In this document: positions 20,595 to 28,779 of the stretch, one piece after another
Numbering within the stretch: position 1 is the first letter of the stretch
Layout of the letters: each line of letters begins with the position of its first letter
Assembly: GCA_031272575.1 (NCBI GenBank)
Contig: JAISTO010000053.1
Span: 1 to 29,795 of the forward strand
Source of the DNA: Treponema sp.
Lineage (GTDB): Bacteria > Spirochaetota > Spirochaetia > Treponematales > Breznakiellaceae
Direction of reading: 5' to 3'
DNA length: 29,795 bases
Made by a program: the position numbers and the translations under genes
Notes under the pieces: model-generated
Databases searched by the model: none
The model's input: the letters and a program-made list of their open reading frames with translations, nothing else
Told to the model about the DNA's origin: nothing

Positions 20595-21989
20595 ATGCTA
20601 TACACGAAGTGGATAATCCTGGGGATAGCCTTCCTCATGTACACGCTGATAGTGATCTTCCCGGAAAAAAAGTCCTGGACCGCGCTGGGCGCGGCTCTGC
20701 TCGCAATCGCCGCGCGGGCCGCGGGCGGGGCAGGCGAGGCGGGCGGGGGCCTTCCCGCGTTCGGCGCGCAAGCGGGCGCGAATGCGGTCGCGAATGCGGG
20801 CGCGAATGCGCTTGCGCTCTTCCGCGAGGCCGGGGGCGAACTCATCAACTGGGATGTGCTCCTCATCTTCATCGGCAGCCTCGTAATCGCGGAACTGTTC
20901 ATCTACTCGCGCGCCCCGGCGGTCATCGCGGACTCCATCGTGGACGCCGCGCCGAACGTGGGCATCGCCATGGTGCTCATCCTGATCATGACCGGCATCA
21001 TATCGGCCTTCGTCGAAAACGTCGCGACCGTCCTCGTCATGGCCCCCATCGCGCTTGCCCTCTGCGCCAAACTCAAACTAAACCCCATGTACTTCATGAC
21101 CGGCCTCGCGGTCATGGCCAACCTCGAAGGCACCGCGACCCTGGTAGGCGACCCCCCCTCGATGATCTTCGCGGACTTCACGGCCAAAGAGTACCCCCCC
21201 GGCTACGGCTTCAACGAGTTCTTTTTCCACGAGGGCAAACCCTCGATCTGCTTCTCCGTGCAGATCGGCCTCCTGGTGGGCGCGCTCTTTTTCTACCTCA
21301 TCTTCGCGAAGAACGGCGCCCAAAAGGCCGTCATCGAAAAAGAGAAACTCCTCTCTATCGTGCCGAGCATCCTCCTCATCCTCATGATCGTCGGGCTCGC
21401 GGCCCTCTCGTTCCTCTACGGGGGCATCTCACACGCGTCGGGGGCCCTCGTCATGGGGCTTGGGGCGCTCGGCATCCTCTGGTACCGCTTCGTCCGCAAA
21501 GAGACGACCGCGAAGACCCTCAAGATCATCAAAGAACTGGACTGGGATACGGTCTTTTTCCTGGTGGGCATCTTCGTCGTGGTGGGCGCGGTCTCCAAAG
21601 TGGGGCTGCTCGACGACTTCGCCGCTCTCCTTTCCCGCGTCATAGGTGATAACGTCATCCTCGGCTTCGTGCTTATCACCCTGGTGTCCGTCCTCATATC
21701 CGGCTTTGTCGATAACGTCCCCTACATCATGGTGATGCTCCCGGTCTCGGCGGGCCTCGTGTCCCGCATGGGGCTGCACCCCGAACTGTATATGTTCGCG
21801 CTCCTCATAGGCTCCTGCCTCGGGGGGAACCTTACCCCCTTCGGGGCCTCCGCCAACATCGTCACCGTGGGCATACTCCGCAAGCAGGGAGTCAAAATGA
21901 CCTTCTTCCAGTGGCTCAAAATCGGCCTCCCCTTCACGCTGCTCACCACCGCCGCGGCCGCCCTCTTCACGTGGTTCGTTTGGAAGTGA
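20595..21989 (+). CDS. NhaD/ArsB-type ion transporter (IT superfamily)
   Basis: A 464-residue membrane protein with a duplicated transporter fold. Each half carries the superfamily's conserved segment: ISAFVENVATVLVMAPIALA with GDPPSMIFADF in the first, SGFVDNVPYIMVMLPVSAG with GGNLTPFGASANIVTVGI in the second. The family includes NhaD Na+/H+ antiporters, ArsB arsenite pumps and the P protein; NhaD-like or citrate/anion-like function is most likely, as no ars genes are present. Residues about 42-72 are a Gly/Ala/Asn-rich low-complexity stretch (AGANAVANAGANALAL) built from GCGAATGCG repeats, in a loop after the first helix. It starts nine bases beyond the -10 without a ribosome binding site and is followed after one base by tsaD. 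Confidence 0.85.
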   Translation: MLYTKWIILGIAFLMYTLIVIFPEKKSWTALGAALLAIAARAAGGAGEAGGGLPAFGAQAGANAVANAGANALALFREAGGELINWDVLLIFIGSLVIAELFIYSRAPAVIADSIVDAAPNVGIAMVLILIMTGIISAFVENVATVLVMAPIALALCAKLKLNPMYFMTGLAVMANLEGTATLVGDPPSMIFADFTAKEYPPGYGFNEFFFHEGKPSICFSVQIGLLVGALFFYLIFAKNGAQKAVIEKEKLLSIVPSILLILMIVGLAALSFLYGGISHASGALVMGLGALGILWYRFVRKETTAKTLKIIKELDWDTVFFLVGIFVVVGAVSKVGLLDDFAALLSRVIGDNVILGFVLITLVSVLISGFVDNVPYIMVMLPVSAGLVSRMGLHPELYMFALLIGSCLGGNLTPFGASANIVTVGILRKQGVKMTFFQWLKIGLPFTLLTTAAAALFTWFVWK

Positions 21990-21990
21990 C

Positions 21991-23091
21991 ATGACCGTAC
22001 TCGGCATCGAGTCCTCCTGCGACGAGTGCGCCGCGGCCGTCGTCGAAGACGGCGAGCGGGTCCTGAGCAGCGTCGTCGCCACCCAGATACCCCTGCACGC
22101 CGCCTACGGGGGCGTCGTCCCGGAACTCGCGAGCCGCGCCCACACCGAGTGGATCAGCGCCGTTGTCCGCGAGGCCCTCGACGCGGCCGCCGTGCCCCCC
22201 TCGGCCCTGGACGCCGTCGCCGCCACCTCCCGCCCCGGGCTCCTCGGCAGCCTCATCGTGGGGCTCTCCTTCGGCAAGGCCTTCGCATGGGCGCGGCGCC
22301 TCCCCTTCATCGCCGTGGATCACATGCTCGCCCACCTCTACGCCTCACGATTAACCCCCCCGGCCGCCCCTCCCGAGTACCCCTTCCTGGGGCTCCTCGT
22401 ATCCGGCGGGCACAGCATCATCTGCCGGGCGGATGCCTTCGATCAGGTCACCGTGCTGGGCGCCACCATCGATGACGCGGTCGGCGAGGCCTTCGACAAG
22501 GTGGCAGCGCACTACGGCCTCGGCTACCCGGGCGGCGCCGTCATCGACCGCCTCGCGCGGCACGGCAATCCCGACGCCTTCCGCTTCCCCCTCCCACGCC
22601 TCTACAAACCCGCCCGTGACGGCTCCGACCACCGCTTCGATTTCTCGTATTCGGGGCTTAAGACCGCGGTGATTCACCATCTGGCGCGTTATTCGACGGG
22701 GGCGACTAGGGTTGGGACTTGGGACTTGGGACTTGGGACTGGGGCGCGATGCGAGGGCGTCATCCCCCCCTGGACCTGCGCGGAGGATATTGCGGCCTCG
22801 TTCGAGAAGGCCGCGGTGGATATCCTCGTGCGCTCCATCCTGCGGGCCGCGGACGAGACCGGCCTGCGCACCCTCGTGGCCGGGGGCGGGGCCGCGGCCA
22901 ACACCCTGCTCCGCGAGCGCCTCGCCGCCGCTCCAGACCTCCGCTGCGTTTTCCCGCCCCCATCGCTCTGCGGGGACAACGCTGCCATGGTCGCGGGCCT
23001 CGCGTACCACTACCTCGCCCGCGGCGACCGCTCCCCCCTCTCAGAAAGCGCCTCCGCCCGCGTCAGCGGCTTCAAGCGGAGGTATCCTTGA
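21991..23091 (+). CDS. tsaD: tRNA N6-threonylcarbamoyltransferase TsaD, with repeat insertion
   Basis: A 366-residue protein, about 20 longer than usual. TsaD transfers threonylcarbamoyl from the AMP intermediate to A37 of ANN-reading tRNAs, with TsaB and TsaE. Key parts are present: MTVLGIESSCDECAAAVV, the iron-binding VDHMLAHLYA (His111, His115), LLVSGGHS, GEAFDKVA, the GYPGG motif and CGDNAAMVAGLAY near the end. Residues 241-257 (VGTWDLGLGTGARCEGV) interrupt the normal sequence between GLKTAVIHHL and the AEDIAASFE helix, and are encoded by four GGGACTT heptamers. The start follows the transporter stop by one base. The stop codon overlaps the first bases of the next repeat element (TTGATGGGGAGTGGG). 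Confidence 0.93.
   Translation: MTVLGIESSCDECAAAVVEDGERVLSSVVATQIPLHAAYGGVVPELASRAHTEWISAVVREALDAAAVPPSALDAVAATSRPGLLGSLIVGLSFGKAFAWARRLPFIAVDHMLAHLYASRLTPPAAPPEYPFLGLLVSGGHSIICRADAFDQVTVLGATIDDAVGEAFDKVAAHYGLGYPGGAVIDRLARHGNPDAFRFPLPRLYKPARDGSDHRFDFSYSGLKTAVIHHLARYSTGATRVGTWDLGLGTGARCEGVIPPWTCAEDIAASFEKAAVDILVRSILRAADETGLRTLVAGGGAAANTLLRERLAAAPDLRCVFPPPSLCGDNAAMVAGLAYHYLARGDRSPLSESASARVSGFKRRYP
22711..22757. repeat. GGGACTT heptamer array inside tsaD
   Basis: GGGACTT units start at 22714, 22721, 22728 and 22735, followed by GCGCGATGCG, the near-complement of the GCATCACGC border found beside other arrays. The insertion keeps the tsaD reading frame. Confidence 0.9.
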
Positions 23092-23092
23092 T

Positions 23093-23219
23093 GGGGAGTG
23101 GGATGCGCGTTGCAAGTGGGTTGCGCGTACTACCGTGAAACTATCCGGTAGTCCGCGCAACTTACGCGCCAAGCGCACCCCACTCCCCACTCCCTATTCC
23201 CCACTCCCCAAGCGGCCGT
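23093..23219. repeat. heptamer-bounded palindromic element (inverted relative of the Rpn insertion)
   Basis: A GGGGAGT-type left arm, a palindromic core and a CCCCACT-type right arm. Read in reverse it matches 11371-11502, sharing CGTAAGTTGCGCGGACTACC and the GTTTCACGG block. The element begins immediately after the tsaD stop. Confidence 0.9.
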
Positions 23220-23239
23220 AGGCCGCCCGCGCCGCCCCC

Positions 23240-23268
23240 TTGACATCCCCCTTGCCCTGCACTATACT
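23240..23268 (+). promoter_or_regulatory. promoter of the two-gene membrane operon (near-leaderless type)
   Basis: TTGACA (23240-23245) and TATACT (23263-23268) with a 17-base spacer; eleven bases to the ATG at 23280, leaving a leader of about four bases. Confidence 0.8.
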
Positions 23269-23279
23269 ATCCCCGCATA

Positions 23280-24212
23280 ATGAAAAAGTTGCCTCGCTTG
23301 ATTGTCTTTTTCAGTCTGACCTTTCTCGTGTTTTTTGCGGGATCGACGGCGTTCCAGTTTTTTGCGCTCTGGAACGAGGGCATAGTCAACCTAATTGCCC
23401 CGAAAAAGGCATTGCTGGATATGTTGGGTACCGCGGCGCTTCAGTCGGTGCCCAGCTCTCTCTATCTGACTCTGCTCTTTGGGCTCAGTTACAGCGCCAG
23501 CAAGAAAATCCCCGCGCCCGTCTCGATCCTCTGCCTCTTCCTGCTGGGGGCCGTCTTCACCTTCGGCTTCTCGCTGGGCATAAAGCAGGCCGGTGGAGTT
23601 CTGCGGGGAGGGGGTGTTGGAAAGGGCATAGACGGGCAGGAGGGGCTTATCCTCAGCGGGAGGGGCGGGCTGCAGGTGGTGCTCCTGAAAACGCCGGACG
23701 ACCTGTTGGGGCCCCGCGTCCTCTCGACGAGCGAGCCGCCGCTGCGTTACCAGGGCTTTCCGTCGAGTCCTGCAGGCGGGGTGCTCAGCCTGCCTGACCT
23801 TCCCTTCCGGCAGGACAAGGTGCTCTTCTTTCAAAGCCTCCTCGCGGATTTTTCCCTTACCGCCGGTCAGTTTTCTGACCGCCTGAATAGCGGCATTGTG
23901 CCTTTCTGCGTGTACGCGGGCGCGCTCATCTTTCTGCTTTCGTCCCTGCGCTTTGTCATGACAATGGGGCACTGGCCCCTGGCTAATTTCTTCTGGGGCA
24001 TTCTGCTTTTTCGCGGGGTGCTTGCGCTCGAAGCGTTTTTGAACGCGGAGGAAATACATATACTGCTTGAAAACTTTTTTCATCCGGTACTGCCGCCGTC
24101 ATTAATTACGCCCTGCATCTTTATCGCGCTTGGCGGCCTTATCCTTCTGTATACCTTCCTGTATCATATTGCCTGGGCGCGGCGCAGAAACGGGGGGGAC
24201 GACAATGGCTAA
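23280..24212 (+). CDS. hypothetical integral membrane protein
   Basis: A 310-residue protein, family not recognised. Hydrophobic segments: about 7-30 (LIVFFSLTFLVFFAGSTAFQ), 55-72, 78-100 (VSILCLFLLGAVFTFGFSLG), then a 100-residue hydrophilic, probably extracytoplasmic, domain, then 208-226, 230-255 and 275-298 (ITPCIFIALGGLILLYTFLY). The loop contains a Gly-rich stretch (AGGVLRGGGVGKGIDG). The order of two or three helices, soluble domain and three helices recalls, but does not prove, the topology of LptF/LptG-like permeases; no family motif was found. It shares an operon with the next gene, overlapping it by eight bases, so the two products probably work together. Confidence 0.8.
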   Translation: MKKLPRLIVFFSLTFLVFFAGSTAFQFFALWNEGIVNLIAPKKALLDMLGTAALQSVPSSLYLTLLFGLSYSASKKIPAPVSILCLFLLGAVFTFGFSLGIKQAGGVLRGGGVGKGIDGQEGLILSGRGGLQVVLLKTPDDLLGPRVLSTSEPPLRYQGFPSSPAGGVLSLPDLPFRQDKVLFFQSLLADFSLTAGQFSDRLNSGIVPFCVYAGALIFLLSSLRFVMTMGHWPLANFFWGILLFRGVLALEAFLNAEEIHILLENFFHPVLPPSLITPCIFIALGGLILLYTFLYHIAWARRRNGGDDNG

Positions 24213-26025
24213 AATGAGGAGGGGCATGAAAGTGTTCGCCTCGGCCCCGGGCATTTGCATCCTCTACTGCGTGACGGCAGCGCTCGCGATTATCGCGTTC
24301 CGCCTCTTTGTGCCGGGCGAGGCGGCGCCGCTGCCGGTGTTTTCATTCAAATGGAAATTGATACGGGGCCTCGTGGACGCGCTTACCATGTACCCCGCAA
24401 TTTTATTGTCAGCGTTGATCATTCCCTTCGGCCTCATTTACAAAGAGACCGAAATGTTTGCTCCTTTTTCGCGGCGCTTTCTCGAATTGATGCGCCAGCC
24501 GATTCTTACGGCGATTGCGGGTTCCGTGGTGTATGTGTGCCTCTTCTTTTTGTTTTCGCCCCTGGCGGCCGACTACGAAGCATCGCTCCGCTACCAGGGC
24601 ACCCTGTACCGCCGCGCGCGGGCGAATGTCGAAAAAGCGCTTCAGGATGAATCGTGGGATGACGCGTCCCGCTTCCTGTCTATCTGCGACCGTATCTGGC
24701 CGGAGAATCCGGAACTGGCGGCGATCCGCGCGGAAGTGGCGGCGAGCCGGACCCCCTATACGATCCAGCACGAAAGCGAAAACACGGACGAGGCGGCGGC
24801 TGCCGAATCTTCGGAAAGCCCCCCCCCCCTCACGATGCAGAGGCCGGTCCGCGCGGTGGAGGCGTTTTCGCTCGCGCGCGAGGCGCTTGCCGCGGGGCGT
24901 TACTACGACGCGCATTGGCTTGCCGGGCTCGGCGCGGAACTGAGCGCCCCCGGCAGCGCGGAGCGGACTATCGCGGCGCAGTTACGGAGCGAGGCCGCGA
25001 ACAAAATTGCCGAACAGGAAGCGACCGCCGCGGAGCGGAAGAGCGCGGAATTGTATCGCCGCAAAAAAGCGGCCTACGAAGCGATGACGGCGGGAAACTG
25101 GATCGAGGCGTACTATTCATTTCAGGATTTGGTTGACGACTTGCCGAAAGACCCGGACATCGAAAACTTCCTGCGCATTAGCGGGGAGGGGCTTTCGCGC
25201 ATGGCCTTCTTCCTTGACGAGTTCGAGGAGGCGCTTGTCAATGTACAAATTGACGCGCTCTTCTCGTTGCGCGCGGATCCGGTGCTCAACGGGCGGGAAG
25301 GCCGCCTGGTTATGCGGGTGTCGGAACTGTCGGTTTTTGCCGATTACGCGTACGGCACCGAATTGAGCCTGATGGCATTCGACACCGAGGGAAAACCCCT
25401 CTGGGATATCGAAGCGCCCTGCGTAAAGTTTACGCCGGTGTCTCTGAACGGCGTTTCGCGGGTCTCGCTCTTAACCCTGGCGCTGGATCGCGCCAACCGC
25501 GGTACGCGCAAGAGCCCCACGGTGACCCTGCTGGGCGGCTCTAAAAACGTCCTCCCCCCCGGGGTCAGCCCGCTCACCGAAAACCAGGCGCTCCTCAACA
25601 TCTCCTGGGATAAGTTTGTCCTTATGTCGGAGGCGCGCCAGGGCATCGATCACCTTTCGCCCGTGTCCCTCTACCGCGCGGCAAAGCACCTGGGGGACTC
25701 AGGCTTTCTGCCCCAGGTCTTTCAGGCGGAACTGATCTACCGTTTTGCCGAAGCGCTCCTGCTGCTGCCCCTGGCGATCTTCGCGCTCGTGATCGGCTGG
25801 CGTTACCGGGCGCTCGCCCGCTCCCGCTATATGCTCGCCCCCATGTTCGCTATCCTGCCGGTCGTCTTCAACGCGATCGTGCTTTTTTACCGGGGCTTTA
25901 TTAATCATTTCGGCATCTGGGCGGTAGTCAACCTGGGATTCGCCGCGGCCGCAAGCGTGTTCGCCTTCGCCGGCGCGGCCCTCCTGCTCGTAACCCTGTT
26001 CCTGCTCGCCGCCCAGCGGGGCTAA
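24205..26025 (+). CDS. hypothetical membrane protein with TPR-like soluble domain
   Basis: A 606-residue protein; the ATG at 24205 is chosen because a G-rich ribosome binding site lies upstream and the eight-base overlap with the preceding gene is typical of coupling. Three hydrophobic helices (about 12-35, 55-80, 98-120) precede a large soluble part (about 122-500). Residues 125-300 have helical repeats resembling TPRs (ANVEKALQDESWDDASRFLSICDRIWPENPELA; AFSLAREALAAGRYYDAHWLAGLG; YEAMTAGNWIEAYYSFQDLV), separated by an acidic linker; residues 310-480 look like beta-rich domain. Three helices end the protein (about 513-600). No enzymatic motif seen. An envelope assembly or transport role with its partner is inference. 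Confidence 0.8.
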   Translation: MAKMRRGMKVFASAPGICILYCVTAALAIIAFRLFVPGEAAPLPVFSFKWKLIRGLVDALTMYPAILLSALIIPFGLIYKETEMFAPFSRRFLELMRQPILTAIAGSVVYVCLFFLFSPLAADYEASLRYQGTLYRRARANVEKALQDESWDDASRFLSICDRIWPENPELAAIRAEVAASRTPYTIQHESENTDEAAAAESSESPPPLTMQRPVRAVEAFSLAREALAAGRYYDAHWLAGLGAELSAPGSAERTIAAQLRSEAANKIAEQEATAAERKSAELYRRKKAAYEAMTAGNWIEAYYSFQDLVDDLPKDPDIENFLRISGEGLSRMAFFLDEFEEALVNVQIDALFSLRADPVLNGREGRLVMRVSELSVFADYAYGTELSLMAFDTEGKPLWDIEAPCVKFTPVSLNGVSRVSLLTLALDRANRGTRKSPTVTLLGGSKNVLPPGVSPLTENQALLNISWDKFVLMSEARQGIDHLSPVSLYRAAKHLGDSGFLPQVFQAELIYRFAEALLLLPLAIFALVIGWRYRALARSRYMLAPMFAILPVVFNAIVLFYRGFINHFGIWAVVNLGFAAAASVFAFAGAALLLVTLFLLAAQRG

Positions 26026-26861
26026 TCGCTTCCCCTTTCTCTGAACTGCATCCCCAGCCAGCGGAGGCAGAGGGGAAACCACTGGGCCGTATGCAGGTTG
26101 ATATTGGCGGGGTCGCCGCAGGCGGTTTCTTCCGCCGCCAGCGCGAGGCCATGCTTTCCCTCCGGGAATATGTGCAGTTCCCAGGGGACGCCTGCCCTGC
26201 GGAGGGCGGCCGCCAGGAGCAGGCTGTTTTCCACGGGCACCGCCTGATCCGCGAGCGTGTGCCAGATAAACACCGGCGGCAGGTCCGCGCTGATATGCTT
26301 TTCCAGCGACAGTAATGAAAGCGTCTCCGCGGACGGGTTCGCGCCGAGGAGCGCGTCAAAGGAACCGCGGTGCGCATACTCGCCGGAACTGACGACCGGA
26401 TACCCCAGCGCGAGCGCGCTTGCGCGGGCGAGCGCGGAGTCGATGCCCGGCGCCGCTGCGAAACCGCTTTCGCGGAAGAGCGTCTGGGACAGCGCCAGAT
26501 GGCCGCCCGCGGAAAACCCGAGCATAGCGAGCCTCTGCGGGTCGATGCGCCACTCTGTTGCGCGGCCGCGGATAAGCGTCAGCGCCCGGCCGCAGTCGAG
26601 GAGCGGCGCGGGATGGCGGCTCGGCGCGCAGCGGTACCAGAGCACAAACGAGTGCCAGCCCGCCGCGTTGAAACGCACCGCGAAGGCTTCGGCCTCGCGG
26701 GGAGAGCAGTGCCGGTACCCGGAGCCAGGAAGCACGAGCACCGCGGGGCGGGGCTCGCTCGAAGCGAGGAGGTAGGCATCCAGGGCGGGCCGCGGCGCAT
26801 CCCCTTCTGCGCGGGCCGGCATCTCGAAACCATCCCATAGGTCAATAGTGAAAGTCTGCAT
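26022..26861 (-). CDS. alpha/beta hydrolase, acetyl(xylan)-esterase-like
   Basis: A 279-residue hydrolase of the BD-FAE/acetyl-esterase type. The catalytic triad is visible: Ser117 in GFSAGGH, Asp205 in HTLADQAVPVENS and His237 in EGKHGLAL. The oxyanion-hole strand is VLVLPGSGYR (residues 41-50), a variant of the usual HGGGY. No signal peptide is seen, so it would act in the cytoplasm, probably removing acetyl or similar ester groups from imported sugar oligomers. Its start lies four bases after the DUF2264 stop and it is co-transcribed with that gene. It ends overlapping the stop of the convergent membrane gene by four bases. A longer upstream frame overlaps DUF2264 and is not coding. Confidence 0.85.
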   Translation of the reverse strand: MQTFTIDLWDGFEMPARAEGDAPRPALDAYLLASSEPRPAVLVLPGSGYRHCSPREAEAFAVRFNAAGWHSFVLWYRCAPSRHPAPLLDCGRALTLIRGRATEWRIDPQRLAMLGFSAGGHLALSQTLFRESGFAAAPGIDSALARASALALGYPVVSSGEYAHRGSFDALLGANPSAETLSLLSLEKHISADLPPVFIWHTLADQAVPVENSLLLAAALRRAGVPWELHIFPEGKHGLALAAEETACGDPANINLHTAQWFPLCLRWLGMQFRERGSD

Positions 26862-26865
26862 GCTC

Positions 26866-28773
26866 TTATATGACGGACAGCCCTTTTTCGGCGTCGTACG
26901 CCGCGTACGCCTCCAGGCGGGGCAGGGCGCCGCCGGCGTTGCCTGAGGCGTCCCCCGCCCAGACCGCCGTGACAAAGACGCTGCGGCCCGGGGGGCACTC
27001 GCGCTCGAGGGTGGGGATCGCGACGACGGGGTGCAGCAGATTCAGGTTGGGCGCGGGGACGACGAACGCGGCCTTCGCCCGCGGGGGGAGGGCCGCCGCG
27101 CCGCCTGGCGCCGCGTCAAGCGCCCCCTCGAGCGCCGCGATGCGGGACGCGGCCCAGGGGAAGCGGAGCAGCGTCTCGGGATACACGGCCTGCAAGGGGG
27201 GGGCCGGCAGGGGGGGCGCCTCGCCGCGGTCGTCTACCCGCGGCGCCGAGAAGCCCCCCTCGAGCGTCTGGAGCGCGCGCGGCCTCCCGTTCTGAATCTG
27301 GTGTATCCTGAGGTGCCAGCCCCCGTCCGCGCGCACGAGCGTCGTGGTCACTTCGACATCCGGCCAGGGCCGCCAGGTGCTCTTTACCCAACGGGAACCG
27401 GCCGCGGCCGCTTCCGGGGCCCCGCGCCGCTCGCGCCAGTAGCCGTCCCCCTCGCTGAAGAGGAGTGCCGAATCGCAGCCGGTTTTGTCAATATTGAAAT
27501 TGCTGTGCGCGACGCAGAAGCCGAAACGCGCCGAATACGCGAACTTGTTGTACTTTTGCGCGCCATGGTTCATGTCCCCCTGGCGGTGCTGGCCCGCGTT
27601 CAACAGTTGGGTGTCGTCCTTTGTGCGGCTTAAAATGAAGCCGGGGACCTTTTCCATGCTGGCCGGGACCTCCGGCAGGGGCTCTTCGCGCGCCTGCCAG
27701 AAGGGGTGCTCGTCCCCCAGCGCGAGGGGGAGCCAGGTCTTGAGGCCCCAGTACGGCGAGCCGGGGGAATTGTATTGGTCGGCCATGACCAGGTTGGGGT
27801 ATGCGTAGCCCACGCTGAGGATACCGCCCGCGTCGAGGATGGGGAGTGAAAACCAGCGGCGGAGGTTCCGCAGCACTATGCCCTTTATTTGCCCCCAGGG
27901 GAGCGCCTCGAGGCCCGCGAACGCGCAGGCCGAAAAGAACGAGGAGCCGGCGAAGCGGTAACTGAGGCTCCGGCCGTAGGGGATCATCGAGCCGTCGTGG
28001 TGAAACCAGTGGGAAAAGCCCTGCGCGAAGGCGCGCGCCCGCTCGAGCCAGCGCTCCGTGTACGCGGGGATAGGCCCGCTTGCCCCCGCCTTGCCGCAGA
28101 GCGCGGCGAGCACGAGCGAGTAGTAGTGGAAGCCCCAGGGGTTGTACATATCGAAGGCCCCGTTTTCGCCGTCCGCGTACCAGCCCTCGCCGCGGTAGCA
28201 CGCTTCCATCAACTTAAGTGACGCCTGCTCCGCGGCCTCGTTGACCGGCAGCCCCAGCGAGCGGAAGGCCGAGCAGACCATCAGCCGGAAAAAGTGCCAG
28301 TTGTTCCCGGGGACTTCGTTTTTTTCCACAAACGAAAGCCAGCGGTAGCACTGCTGCTTCGTTTTTTCGCTTAAGGGTGACCAGAACACTTGCGGCGCAA
28401 GCATGAAACAGAGTGATATAGACGCCATCTCGACGAGGCGCTGATCCCGGCTGCCGCAGTCCCCCCAGTACGCGCTGTCCGCCGGGTCGACGCCCCGCGA
28501 GAGGGTCTCGAGGAGCGCGTCCCTGCGCGGCCACTCGCGGCCGCCCGCAACGTAGGGCCCTATGCCCCAGAGACAGCGGCTCCAGCCCTCCATGCGGGCG
28601 ATCTTCGGGGGGTAGAGCGCGCTAAAATCCCCCAGGTGATAGCCCTGCGGGGCCGCGTACGCGGCGAGCGGCTCGAGCAGGTCAACAAGACTGCGGGCCA
28701 GATCGGCGCGCGTCTCGAACGGATTGTGACGGAGCGGCGAATCGAAGCCGATCCTTTCGGGTGTGTTAGTCAT
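26866..28773 (-). CDS. DUF2264 protein, probable glycoside hydrolase
   Basis: A 635-residue protein matching DUF2264: N-terminal FDSPLRHNPFETRADLARSL, RMEGWSRCLWGIGPYVAGG, YWGDCGSRDQRLVEMASISL, GNNWHFFRLMV and WYADGENGAFDMYNPWGFHYYSL, an (alpha/alpha)-barrel-like first 400 residues, then a beta-rich C-terminus. From memory, members of DUF2264 have been linked to a glycoside hydrolase family active on glucuronic-acid-containing glycans; this is not certain. The paired esterase gene fits degradation of acetylated or glucuronylated plant polysaccharide. No signal peptide. The -10 ends six bases before the ATG at 28773. The C-terminal region has an Ala/Pro-rich stretch (about residues 535-580). 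Confidence 0.8.
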   Translation of the reverse strand: MTNTPERIGFDSPLRHNPFETRADLARSLVDLLEPLAAYAAPQGYHLGDFSALYPPKIARMEGWSRCLWGIGPYVAGGREWPRRDALLETLSRGVDPADSAYWGDCGSRDQRLVEMASISLCFMLAPQVFWSPLSEKTKQQCYRWLSFVEKNEVPGNNWHFFRLMVCSAFRSLGLPVNEAAEQASLKLMEACYRGEGWYADGENGAFDMYNPWGFHYYSLVLAALCGKAGASGPIPAYTERWLERARAFAQGFSHWFHHDGSMIPYGRSLSYRFAGSSFFSACAFAGLEALPWGQIKGIVLRNLRRWFSLPILDAGGILSVGYAYPNLVMADQYNSPGSPYWGLKTWLPLALGDEHPFWQAREEPLPEVPASMEKVPGFILSRTKDDTQLLNAGQHRQGDMNHGAQKYNKFAYSARFGFCVAHSNFNIDKTGCDSALLFSEGDGYWRERRGAPEAAAAGSRWVKSTWRPWPDVEVTTTLVRADGGWHLRIHQIQNGRPRALQTLEGGFSAPRVDDRGEAPPLPAPPLQAVYPETLLRFPWAASRIAALEGALDAAPGGAAALPPRAKAAFVVPAPNLNLLHPVVAIPTLERECPPGRSVFVTAVWAGDASGNAGGALPRLEAYAAYDAEKGLSVI

Positions 28774-28779
28774 ACGCTG

